In this document: positions 35,001 through 42,750 of the stretch, in pieces
Layout of the letters: every line of letters begins with the position of its first letter
How positions within the stretch are numbered: position 1 is the stretch's first letter
From: Climacteris rufus
Taxonomy: Eukaryota; Chordata; Aves; Passeriformes; Climacteridae
NCBI GenBank assembly: GCA_013398175.1
Contig: VZRZ01003178.1
Location: 395,868-459,867, forward strand
Direction: 5' to 3'
DNA length: 64,000 nt
The notes under the pieces: generated by a model
Told to the model about the DNA's origin: nothing
Database searches by the model: none
What the model saw: only the letters and a program-made list of their open reading frames with translations
Made by a program: the position numbers and the translations under genes

Positions 35001-37150
35001 CTTGGTGTAAGTCCTGCTCAGCAGCAACTAAAATATCAGTGTGTTATCCACTGTTCTCATCCTAAATCCAAAGCACAGCACTGTACCAGCTACTAGGAAG
35101 AAAATTAACTCTGTCCCAGATAAAACCAGGACAGACAGGCAACTCTGGAAGGACCTCTTGGCTGAAGAGGCTGCCCCTGCTGCTTGAGATTTCAGTGGGG
35201 AACGTCCTCATTCGGTGTCTGCCTCTGTTCTTACCGCAATTGGGTTCACATTTTCAAGCTCACCTGGTGCTATGCTTTCTACCAGTGTCAGGGACAAGCT
35301 AGGACGAAAGTGGTGAAAGCCGTGGGCAATCTCCTCGCAGGTTCCTGGTGAAAGCTTGCTCCTTCTATTCCACGCACTGGGTGGCCAAGATGACCTGCCT
35401 GCTTGTATGCAATGGCAAACCTGTGCTGATCAAAGAGAATAACCAGAGGGCCTACAGCTACCTGGAGCTCCGGTGCAGAAAGCCAGCAGAAAGGACAGGT
35501 AAGATCCCTGATCCATATTTCATGACTCCCAACCCCATGTCCCTCCTTAGCTCTGCCCCTGCCACCTTCAGCCCTCTGGGAAGTATCCCAAGAAGCCTCT
35601 GCCACATGTCCTAATCTGGCCTGGGTTTACCAGCAGTTCACTTAAAGATTTCCCATTTCTGCATGCAATTCTGTTCAGGAGTCCTCTAAAGGTATCACAT
35701 GAAAATGGAAAGTCAAGTTTCCATTCTTGTCATGGAGCAAATGGGTCATTCTTCCCCAAAGGGCCCCATCAGAGTACAGTCTAAGGCTGGGTCTTCAAGT
35801 GATAAGCAAAACGGCCACGCTGGGGAGCTCCCCAAGTTGGGGAGCTCTTCCAACATATTGTTAAATTCCATATGAAGGCCTTGGTTAACCTGAGAAATGG
35901 AGCTGGTCCAACAGTTCTGGCTGTGGTCTGGTGCACTGGAAGTGATGTGTGCATGACCACAGCATCTCCTGGGCTGCCACAGCTAGGGGCTGTAAGCAAG
36001 CGAGACATTCTCCTTTTGCCTGGAAGGTTTCCAGTTTGCCTGGGACTTGCTTGTGGCAGTTGTGCTCATCATCCAGAAGCTCGCTGAGGAGTGGCCGGGG
36101 CTGCACGTGTGTGTGAAGACGCCCTGCCGAACGCGCGGCTGTCCCGCAGAGCTCCTCTGGCCGGACATGGATGGCACAGCCGCCGTGTACGTACACGCTG
36201 AGCCCCTCCGAGCGAGGGTGGGACCCGGGTGGTCGCTGCTGCAATGCTGGTGGGGCTGGTCAGCTTCTGAAAGCCACGTGAAATTAGTCATGAAACTGGC
36301 TGGGCACTACAGTGCCCTTCTCCTGACCATAGCAGCTCACGTCCCACGCACTGTTAGCACTTACAGGTGTGGAAATTAGAGTGTGGAGGGAAAGGTGTAG
36401 GAGCCGAGACTCTGGGGCTCTGGCACGCAATGTTCACTCTGGGCACGTGCCCACATATCTGCATTTCATGAAGGGCAGAGGGTGCTCAGGCACCTGGGAG
36501 GGCAGTGGCTGTCCCACCAACAGCAGCACCTCAGCTCAGGGTGGGAAGAGCAAGCCTCTTCCATTGCCTCGGCGTCGTCTTCCATGGGATATTCTGAGGC
36601 AGCTCCTGCTCCTTGTTTTCGGGGCTTTTTCCTCCGCAGGATGAAGGAAGATGTTAAAACCTGTGGGACATGTGGGCACCGTTTTGGTGCAGAGCTGCTC
36701 CTGCCCAAAGGTGAGCCCAATGGTCCTGAGTTTGTGCCGCAACAGCGCTCAGGGGAAAGAGGGCTGAGGGTTTTGTGGAGGTGAGTTGCTGAGGGTGTCC
36801 CATTCCCACAGTACCCAGGCAGCTGGAGGAGCCCCCGGCGCAGCCCTCTGCTCACTATTACGTGACAAGCTATGGGACCACCACCTTTGGGCCCAGTAGC
36901 ATCCAGGTCACTAGGCAGGTAAGGACATTGCCACCTGCCCTGGCCTGGGGACCAACAGTGATGGTTGGGATCCTGGAATGGGGGGGTGCAGGCACTTGCA
37001 GCCTGGGGAGGGGATACCCCATCTTCAGGCAGCCCTCTGGTTTCCACACTCCTCCTTGAGATACCACCCCCTCTGCACCTCTGAACCGAGGTCTGGGTGC
37101 TTCCCAGTGTAGTTACTGCCTTTTTTTTCCAGAACATCTCCAGTGAGTAA
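29034..37150 (+). CDS. LRR-Roc-COR (ROCO) protein, MFHAS1-like
   Basis: Exons: 29034-29052, 30025-30904, 31513-31804, 32235-32421, 33350-33540, 33627-34114, 35341-35498, 36027-36186, 36640-36710, 36812-36918, 37133-37150. GT-AG sites and phases agree throughout, giving 2571 nt and 856 residues. Seven leucine-rich repeats (about residues 30-190, such as LESLDLDRNKL and LKKLILSKNEI) precede a Roc GTPase with P-loop GASLAGKST (225-233), switch DFAGQ (271-275) and a THVD guanine motif. A COR-type region (about 400-690) and a Cys-containing tail (CGTCG) follow. There is no kinase domain, so it belongs with MFHAS1 and not LRRK. MFHAS1 (1052 residues in human, most of it in one large exon) tunes TLR signalling; this gene is shorter and split. 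The 19-base first exon (Kozak GTCATGG) and the 18-base last exon (NISSE, stop) are the least certain parts. Confidence 0.85.
30025..30904 (+). other. ROCO LRR and Roc G1-G3 exon
   Basis: One 880-base exon encodes all seven LRRs and the first half of the Roc GTPase. The acceptor follows CCATGTGTCCAG. The donor GTACGT at 30905 splits the ATG codon of INLHM, and the next exon resumes with YQTNDKTF. The P-loop is at 30678-30704 and DFAGQ at 30816-30830, so the catalytic P-loop lysine and switch-II glycine are intact. Confidence 0.88.
32933..32949. repeat. Poly-T homopolymer in ROCO intron 4
   Basis: About 17 uninterrupted T residues. It may mark an old minus-strand retroposed tail, but no element body was recognised next to it. 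Confidence 0.5.
34507..34566. repeat. Duplicated LTR terminus
   Basis: The 17-base terminal sequence starting TGCTGGGGTTAAACC occurs at 34507-34523 and again at 34550-34566, 43 bases apart, with a partly similar spacer. It looks like local tandem duplication of the LTR edge, and it hides the expected target-site duplication. Confidence 0.6.
34550..35133 (-). mobile_element. Solo LTR of an ERVL-type endogenous retrovirus
   Basis: Read on the minus strand it begins TGTCCTGGTTTTATCTGGGA and ends in TTTAACCCCAGCA, giving TG...CA termini over about 584 bases. I recognise the 5' part as the avian ERVL-like LTR frequent in songbirds. A TATA box (TATAAA, plus-strand 34863-34868) lies mid-element. 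No internal retroviral sequence is present, so it is a solo LTR. It sits in intron 6 of the ROCO gene in antisense orientation. I could not find a clean target-site duplication; the plus-strand left terminus is repeated at 34507-34523. Confidence 0.75.
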
Positions 37151-37292
37151 CTCCAGGCCAGCACTCACCAAAGAATTACTTCTGTTTACTCAAAGCCAAG
37201 CTGTCCTCAGCACACTCTGCTTGCACGTCATGTTTGCAGCCTTAATGCAAACGTATATAAATGCATCCCTTCACATGTGGGAAGTCACCTCA

Positions 37293-37298
37293 TTTATT
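37293..37298 (-). terminator. IRF7: Candidate IRF7 poly(A) signal AATAAA
   Basis: Plus-strand TTTATT, i.e. AATAAA on the IRF7 strand, about 400 bases after the IRF7 stop. I see no other canonical hexamer between the stop and here. Cleavage would fall near 37275, only about 125 bases from the ROCO stop codon. Confidence 0.5.
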
Positions 37299-37512
37299 CA
37301 AACTTAAGGAGAAGAAGGCACTGATAAGTGCTCTGATACCAGCCTGCCCCTGCCAGCAGGGACTTTGCTGAGACAAGGCTGGGCCTGTTTCTGGGAATAC
37401 AGGGGGGTGGCAAAGATTTCAGACTGATAGTAGGGACAGATGTCCAGGCAACACCAACAAGAGGGAACTATCTTTCTATATATATATATTTAAACTTGGA
37501 AAAATTAAGAAA

Positions 37513-37518
37513 ATAAAT
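37513..37518 (+). terminator. Candidate ROCO poly(A) signal AATAAA
   Basis: Canonical plus-strand hexamer about 360 bases after the ROCO stop, in an AT-rich stretch, and the first I find after it. Confidence 0.45.
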
Positions 37519-37700
37519 CTGTAAACGACCATACTCCACAAAAACACACACGAGCAGCTGACAGAGGGGAAAAGCAACATGTGAGCTCCAGGCCTGGTCA
37601 GTGAAGCTGTCCTTGGGTTGAGGGGTGCTGGTTTGCATGGTGTGTGGTGCCCACTGGTCCTGCTGCCTGTGCCAGGGGCCATGGGGAGCGGGCAGGGGGG

Positions 37701-40700
37701 TCAGTCCAGCTGCATGTTGTACTGCTCGATGAGCTCGAAGAGGCTGAAGGAGTCCGAGAGCTGCAGGCTGATGGTGCCGCTGTCGAGGGAGGAGGCTCCC
37801 TCCTGCAGCACCTGCTCGTAGTAGAACTCACAGAACCTGGGCACCAGCTGCAGCAGCAAAACCTCAGGGTTATGGCAGGGTTAGGGGAAGCTGCCTGACA
37901 AGCAACACCCTGCATGGCCCCATCCTCCTGGAGTGGAGGGAGGAGGTGTGTGGGGCACCCTTCATCTCTCCCAATCCCTGAGGATCCCCATTCCTGGGCA
38001 GCTGCTTTCCACATCATCCTGCCCAGATCCCAAGTGTCCTCTGACCCAGGCAACTGCCCACCCTCACCCCACGTTTCCTCTGGTCCCCAAGGGTCCCCTC
38101 CCTGGGCACACAGGCTCCCTAGTTTCCAAGGGTCCCCACTCCCCTGTCACTCAGTTCTCCCAAGCCTAACCCAACCTCAAGGTACCCACTCCTTTGGTAT
38201 CCAGATGTCCCAGACCCCGAGGGCTCCCAGATTCCCATCTCCACTGCACACTGAGGGTCTCCCACCTTGTGCACCCAGGCACTCACCTCCACTGGCCCCT
38301 GAGGCTCGCCCTGCCCAGACTCTGAGGAACCTGCATTACCCCTCCATCACCCAAGTGTCCCCATCCCTGGGCACCCAGAATCCCATCTGCCCCAGTCTCC
38401 AAGGGTCCCTTCTCAGGCAACCAGACCCTCCCATCTTCCACCAACCTTGAGGGTCCCCCTCCTCAGGTACCCAGAGTCCCAGCTCCCCCGGCCTCCACAA
38501 GTCTCTCCCCTTCCCTGGGCAGCAGTGGGACAGTGGTGGGTGTTGGCTCCTCACCTTGACCAGGATGAGCTTGGACTCCTTAGGCTTGGCCTTGGAGAAA
38601 GCCTGCCCAAAGCAGAGGTAGATGGTGAAGTCAGGGGATCGCCGCCTTTGGCCGTTGCGGAAATCCCTTAGATCTGCGAGGGAAAACAGGGCTCAGTCTT
38701 GGGGTAAGCCTGGGGACACAGAGGGGCTGGGAGGGTTTGGATGCTTGTAACATCCTGGAGCAGTCTCTCCTGAGCCCCAAACACAGGATGGAGAGGAAAC
38801 AGCACATGGGGAAAGACACAACACCTCTACCCACCTGCGCTGAACTCATGGAAGTCAAAGATGGGGGTTTCCAGGTCCCGGCAGAGCAGGTTGGGTGGGG
38901 GATCCTCAACCCCCTCAAGCTGCTGGGACAGGGCCCAGAACACCTTGCACTTCTCCCGGCGGGTGGCAAAGACCTTGCAGGCGCGTTGCTCCAGCTGCAG
39001 CTCCGCCACGCCCAGCAGCTCCTCGGTGATGCGCCGCTGCTTGCTGTCGGCCACGCAGGCTGGGCTGGGGAAGTGCACCACGTGCCAGGGGCACGGGGCC
39101 GCCGGCACACTGGGGACCTGGTAGGTCAGCAGGCAGTGGCTGCCCTCAACCGCCTCCCGGTGGAACTCCTTCCCCCGGTAGTAGATGGTGACGTCCAGGG
39201 CGGAGAAGAAGCCACCTGCATCGGGCAGTGATCAGCTGCTGCATCCCCCAACCACAACGTTCCCCCTCTCCAAGGCACCCCCCCAAGCATATTTACTGTT
39301 AATAATTATAATAATAATTTATGGCTATTCATAACTACTAACCCTCACCTGTGTTATCTTCCAGCAGCCGTGGCTGTGGCACAGGGCTGGCATGAGGGAA
39401 GAAGAGCGCTGCTTCCCCCTGGGACTGCATGGGGACCGTGCCCTCCGTCAGGTGGTGCAGCGGTGGCATGGCCCCTGCAGTGGGAGCTGAGGAGCACTGG
39501 CATCACAATTTGGGACACAGAGAGGTGGGGGCTGCTTTGGCATGGGGTGCACATGGCAGGACCCTGGCCTCTTCCCAAACCACTATGGCATTCCCACGCT
39601 CAGGACTGGATCCTGCCCCACGGCACCCACCTTGCTCCTCTGGATGCATGAGGCCCGAGGCGTAGTAGGTGCCCAAGGCGGGTTGCTCCACCACAGGTAC
39701 CCATTGCAGAAATGCCGTGGGAGGGAGGAAGTTGTTTTGGCTGGGGTCTGTGTAAGGCTGGAGCAGGGTGTCCTGGTGAGGCTGGAGCAGGGTGTCCTGG
39801 TGAGGCGTGTCCCCTGCAGGGAAACGGCCAGTGGGAAGGTGTTGGGGTCACTCACCCATGGAGCCACCCACTCTGCACCCTGTGAGCAGGGCTGGTCTCA
39901 CCTGTGGGCACCCAGGATGGGCCCAGTGAGCCAGGGTCACGGGGGGAGATGTCACACTGCTGCAGCAGCTCCTCCAGAGTTGGGACCCGTGCAGGCTCCG
40001 TGATTCCTGAGGGGGGAGCACAGTGCGTGGGATGTCTCACAGCCACAAAAGCAGCCCCAGCTAAGCCTAGTCAGGTGTCCCCCCACAACAGAAGATTATG
40101 GGACTAGGGGTTACCTGGGAGAGCAATTGCTGAGGCCACATCTTGGGAGTCAAGCTCCAGCTGTGAAGGGAAGCGGAATGGGATCTTACCACTGTGGTTG
40201 CCAGGCACACAGCCTCCCCCAGCCCACATTCTGGCCAGGTGCTGGGCTGCAGCTTGGGAGCACCCCAAGAACATGGAGGGGCAATGCCTGAGGAGCAGCA
40301 GCAGGGACCCCCCCTTGGTCTGCTGTGCCCACCCAGCTACCTGCAGCTGCTGTTGTGCTCGCTGCTGGTCCACTGCAGGATTAGGGATGCTGCAATCTCC
40401 CTCCTTACTGTGCTGGAGGGTGGCTGAAAGGAGAGCACCAGGAGTAGGGCGTGCTGAGATTGCCCACCCCATCCAACACAGCCCCTCCAAGGAGCAAGGC
40501 TCACCTGTGACAATGGAGAAAATCTTGTGTGGGTCATCACAACGCTTCGAATGATCCTCTTCCAGCTTGAACATGTGGGTGCTGCTCAGGGCACAGCGGA
40601 AGTTGGTCTTCCATTTGGCCAGGTCCTCGCAGCCTTCCTCATACCGCCCACTGACTTTTGCCCAGGCCTGGGGGTGCAGGGGGGTCAGCATGGGGTTCCT

Positions 40701-41247
40701 GGCTCCACGAGCATGGAAGTTTCGGGATGACTGGTCTTCCCCATCTTCCCAGCTCCCACATCCCACCCATCTTGAAGACCTCAACTTGCTGCTGGTCACC
40801 ATCCTATCCCACCCACCTTGAAGGCCCTGAGGGTGCTGCTGGCCACTCCAGCCCTTCTACCCTGAAGACCTTGAGTGCCCTGTGAGTCAACCCCATGCCA
40901 TCCACCTTGAAGACCCCCAGCCCGCCCACCTCGAGGATCCCCAAGTCGCTGCTGGTGACCCTCATCGCACCCACCTTGAAGATCTCCACGTCGCTGCTGG
41001 TGATGTCCTTCCTGGCGTTGTGCTTCCAGGGGACGCGGAACAGGGTGCGGGCAGGGTCGACCCAGCGCAGGCCCCGGTACCTCCCGCTGTTGATGGCGTT
41101 CAGCAGCCACGGCCCGAACCGCAGCTTCTGGGCGTCCCTGCGGGCGCGGGGCCGTCACCGGGGGGACCGGGGCCACCCGGGGACGGCGGCCCGGGGAGGG
41201 CCGGGGCTGCTGGGCTCCGCTTACCCCTCCTTCTCCAGCGCTGCCAT
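37701..41247 (-). CDS. IRF7: Interferon regulatory factor 7
   Basis: Exons in transcript order: 41247-41225, 41137-40975, 40667-40505, 40423-40341, 40160-40115, 40006-39902, 39813-39631, 39474-39349, 39215-38835, 38673-38555, 37847-37701. Phases match throughout: 1539 nt, 512 residues (human 503). The start ACCATGG is an ideal Kozak and reads MAALEKEG. The IRF DNA-binding domain occupies residues 1-116, with the five-tryptophan signature at W18, W33, W45, W64 and W81 and the recognition segment KWKTNFRCAL. A Pro/Gln-rich linker follows. The IRF-association domain (about 298-464) contains LDVTIYYRGKEF, ETPIFDFHEF and DFTIYLCFGQ. The C-terminal exon holds a Ser-rich tail (SSLDSGTISLQLSDSFS), where activating phosphorylation occurs in this family. 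Role: transcription factor for type I interferon induction; in chicken, where IRF3 is reported missing, IRF7 is the main sensor-activated IRF. Confidence 0.96.
37975..38515. repeat. C-rich minisatellite in IRF7 last intron
   Basis: Degenerate tandem repeat of roughly 50-60 bases filling most of the 707-base last intron. Units share the plus-strand blocks CCAAGGGTCCC, CCTGGGCACCCAG and TCCCATCT with variants; about nine are recognisable. The plus strand is C-rich, so the pre-mRNA is G-rich. Confidence 0.65.
38835..39215 (-). other. IRF7: IRF7 IRF-association domain, main exon
   Basis: This 381-base exon encodes residues 298-424, most of the IRF-association domain used for dimerisation and coactivator contact. 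It opens with GGFFSALDVTIYYRGKEF and closes with ETPIFDFHEFSA. The domain continues in the next exon with DFTIYLCFGQAF. Confidence 0.92.
39755..39802 (-). repeat. IRF7: Exact 24-bp tandem duplication in IRF7 exon 7
   Basis: Two identical 24-base units, 39755-39778 and 39779-39802, lie in coding sequence. In the protein they give PHQDTLLQ twice (residues 198-205 and 206-213), in the linker between the DNA-binding and association domains. Perfect identity implies a recent event or active slippage. Confidence 0.9.
40771..40974 (-). repeat. IRF7: Tandem array derived from the IRF7 exon 2/intron 2 junction
   Basis: On the IRF7 strand, exon 2 ends ...GTGGAGATCTTCAAG|GTGGGTGCG. Intron 2 then repeats this pattern as units at 40974-40930 (45), 40929-40906 (24), 40905-40861 (45), 40860-40817 (44) and 40816-40771 (46). 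Units carry variants of ACCAGCAGC and end in CTTCAAG, CTCGAG or CTTCAGG; all but the last are followed by GTGG or GTAG. The natural unit would be the last 33 exon bases plus the first 12 intron bases. Several junctions remain plausible donors. Confidence 0.8.
41138..41224. other. IRF7: IRF7 intron 1, very short and G-quadruplex-prone
   Basis: An 87-base intron, near the lower size limit for vertebrate splicing and almost entirely G and C. The plus strand, which is the template for IRF7, has six runs of four or more G, two of them adjacent to further short G runs, so a G-quadruplex could form there. Confidence 0.6.
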
Positions 41248-41339
41248 GGTGCCTGGTCCGCACCGCTGCCGTGCCGGGCGGCGACTTCGGTGCGGGGAGC
41301 GGCGCCTCCTGCCCGCTCCTTTATCCGCCCACTCCCGTT

Positions 41340-41348
41340 TTCCTGGAA
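41340..41348. promoter_or_regulatory. IRF7: GAS-like STAT site
   Basis: TTCCTGGAA is a palindromic TTCCNGGAA motif, the STAT-dimer consensus. It lies 17 bases from the ISRE. The same core recurs in the upstream repeat array. Confidence 0.5.
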
Positions 41349-41364
41349 ATCACGTGTCCCTTCC

Positions 41365-41376
41365 GAAACTGAAAGT
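41365..41376 (+). promoter_or_regulatory. IRF7: ISRE
   Basis: GAAACTGAAAGT matches the ISRE/IRF-element consensus GAAANNGAAA. It is 118 bases upstream of the IRF7 ATG, where ISGF3 and IRF family members, including IRF7 itself, would be expected to bind. Confidence 0.75.
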
Positions 41377-41939
41377 GCCGCCGCTCCCGCGGCGGGGCGG
41401 TCCCGGCGCTCCCGGGAGTGCCCGGGGGATGCTCCGGCCCGGCCCCGGGGACGCTGCTGCGGAGCCCGGCGCAACCCCTTCCCCAGACTGTCAATACTTG
41501 AAATAAATAAACCCGACCTAAACTTCAGCCTGGGGCACCCGGAGCGCTGGGGCTCGGCCGGGGCTTCCCGGGGCTGGAAACCCCCGGGCCGTGTTCCATT
41601 GTTTATTTTAATCCTTCTTCTCCCGGGTGCCTCGGCTCGCACGCTAAGGCCGTGCTGACAAAAATTAGCAATCAATAAAGGCCAAAGTGCGGCGGGCAGC
41701 TCTCGGCACTGAAGCAGAAGCGACCCAGCCCATGCCCAGGACAGGAGAGAGGTCACCCCCTGCGCCCGCCCGGCTCTTCCCTGAGCCCCTCCGCGCTCTG
41801 CAGGGAGCAGTAAAAACAACCCGAACACCCCCAGATGTTTCTCGAGTTCCTTACCCAAGGACCAGGGGGGTGGAGGGCGCAGCTGGACTGAAGCACGGGA
41901 CCGCTCCCGCTTTCCCCGTGCTGCTTGTTTTTGAGGAAA

Positions 41940-42750
41940 TCTCTTCCTTCCAGGAACTTCTCCCACCTGCTTACTAGCCACTCTACACAGTTTTTCAGAA
42001 CAGTGCCTTTTGTTTCCCAGGAGATGTCCCACTTCCTTCCCTAAAAACCCCCCCGTTGCTTTCCAGGAAATTTCCCAGTCACTTTGCAGGCTATTTCCTC
42101 CTTGCTTCCTGGGAAATGTCTTGTTGCTCTCTAGAGTCCTCCACTTCTTGCTTGGATTTTTCTCTCTGCTGAGCGGATCTCCATTGCTTTCCTAGGAAAT
42201 TTCTCCATGACTGTTACTCCCTGGGAAGCAAAAAATTATTTCCCAAGAAACATCATTCTTCCTCTTCAGGCAATTTCCCTTTTCCTTTACACCAATTCCT
42301 CCATTGCATTCTGGGAAATTTCCCTTCTAAGAAATATCACTTTCTTTCTTAAAAAATGTCACTTTTCCTTTTCAGGAATTTCCGTGGTATTTGATGGAAT
42401 TTCCTCCTTGCTGTCTTGGAATTTCCCTCCTTTTATTTCTAGGCTACCCCCTCCTCCCCCCCATAGCCTTGCAGGAAGTTCCCCCATTGCTTTCGACAAG
42501 TATCCAAACTATTTCCCCCTTTGCTTTCAACGACTTGCCCCTACTCCTCTCAGGGAAATTCCTACATTGTCTTGCAGAAAATTTCCCCTTTGTTATCCAG
42601 GATATTTAACTTTTTGGATGGGTTCTCTTGGCATTCCAGGAATTCCCCTATTGGTTGCCAGGAGTTTTCCTTTTGCTTTTTAAGAATTTCCCCCCCCCCA
42701 GGGTTTTAGGAAATTTCATCCTTCTGTACCAGGAAATTCCACAATATTGA
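41940..42750. repeat. Degenerate minisatellite with NF-kappaB/STAT-like cores, upstream of IRF7
   Basis: About 800 bases made of roughly 18 diverged copies of a unit near TTGCTTTCCAGGAAATTTCC, spaced about 25-45 bases. Well-preserved cores include GGAAATTTCC (42066-42075), GGGAAATTTCCC (42313-42324), GGAATTTCC (42375-42383, 42396-42404), GGAATTTCCC (42418-42427), GGGAAATTCC (42553-42562), GGAATTCCCC (42639-42648) and GGAAATTCC (42732-42740). Many units also contain TTCCAGGAA, the STAT consensus. The array begins about 0.6 kb upstream of the IRF7 promoter. It codes for nothing. Confidence 0.75.

Larger units (their letters stand above)
37151..37540 (+). other. ROCO 3' UTR (inferred), overlapping IRF7 3' UTR
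   Basis: After the proposed stop at 37148-37150 the first plus-strand AATAAA is at 37513-37518. If it is used, the ROCO 3' UTR runs to about 37540 and overlaps the minus-strand 3' UTR of IRF7. Confidence 0.45.
41300..41385 (-). promoter_or_regulatory. IRF7: IRF7 core promoter
   Basis: Upstream of the start codon at 41247, in a CpG-rich region, are a TATA-like GGATAAAG on the IRF7 strand (near 41318-41325), a GAS-like TTCCTGGAA (41340-41348), an E-box CACGTG (41351-41356) and an ISRE (41365-41376). The TATA-like box would place transcription start near 41290. The arrangement fits the known interferon-inducible expression of IRF7. Confidence 0.6.

Noticed and set aside
35872..36087. Alternative ROCO exon 8 acceptor after GTTTCCAG
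   Set aside because: That acceptor changes frame and soon meets a stop; the acceptor ending at 36026 keeps phase and gives GFQFAWDLLVAVVLI.
37914..38450. 178-codon Pro/Ser-rich plus-strand open frame
   Set aside because: It lies in the IRF7 last intron on the antisense strand and follows the C-rich minisatellite; no known domain.
41100..42032. 310-codon minus-strand open frame running from IRF7 exon 2 upstream through the promoter
   Set aside because: The true exon 2 reading frame is different, and this frame crosses intron 1, exon 1 and the promoter; GC-rich DNA lacks stop codons by chance.
42207..42683. 158-codon plus-strand open frame upstream of IRF7
   Set aside because: It is a translation of the degenerate kappaB-like minisatellite, with Phe/Leu/Pro repetition and no conserved domain.
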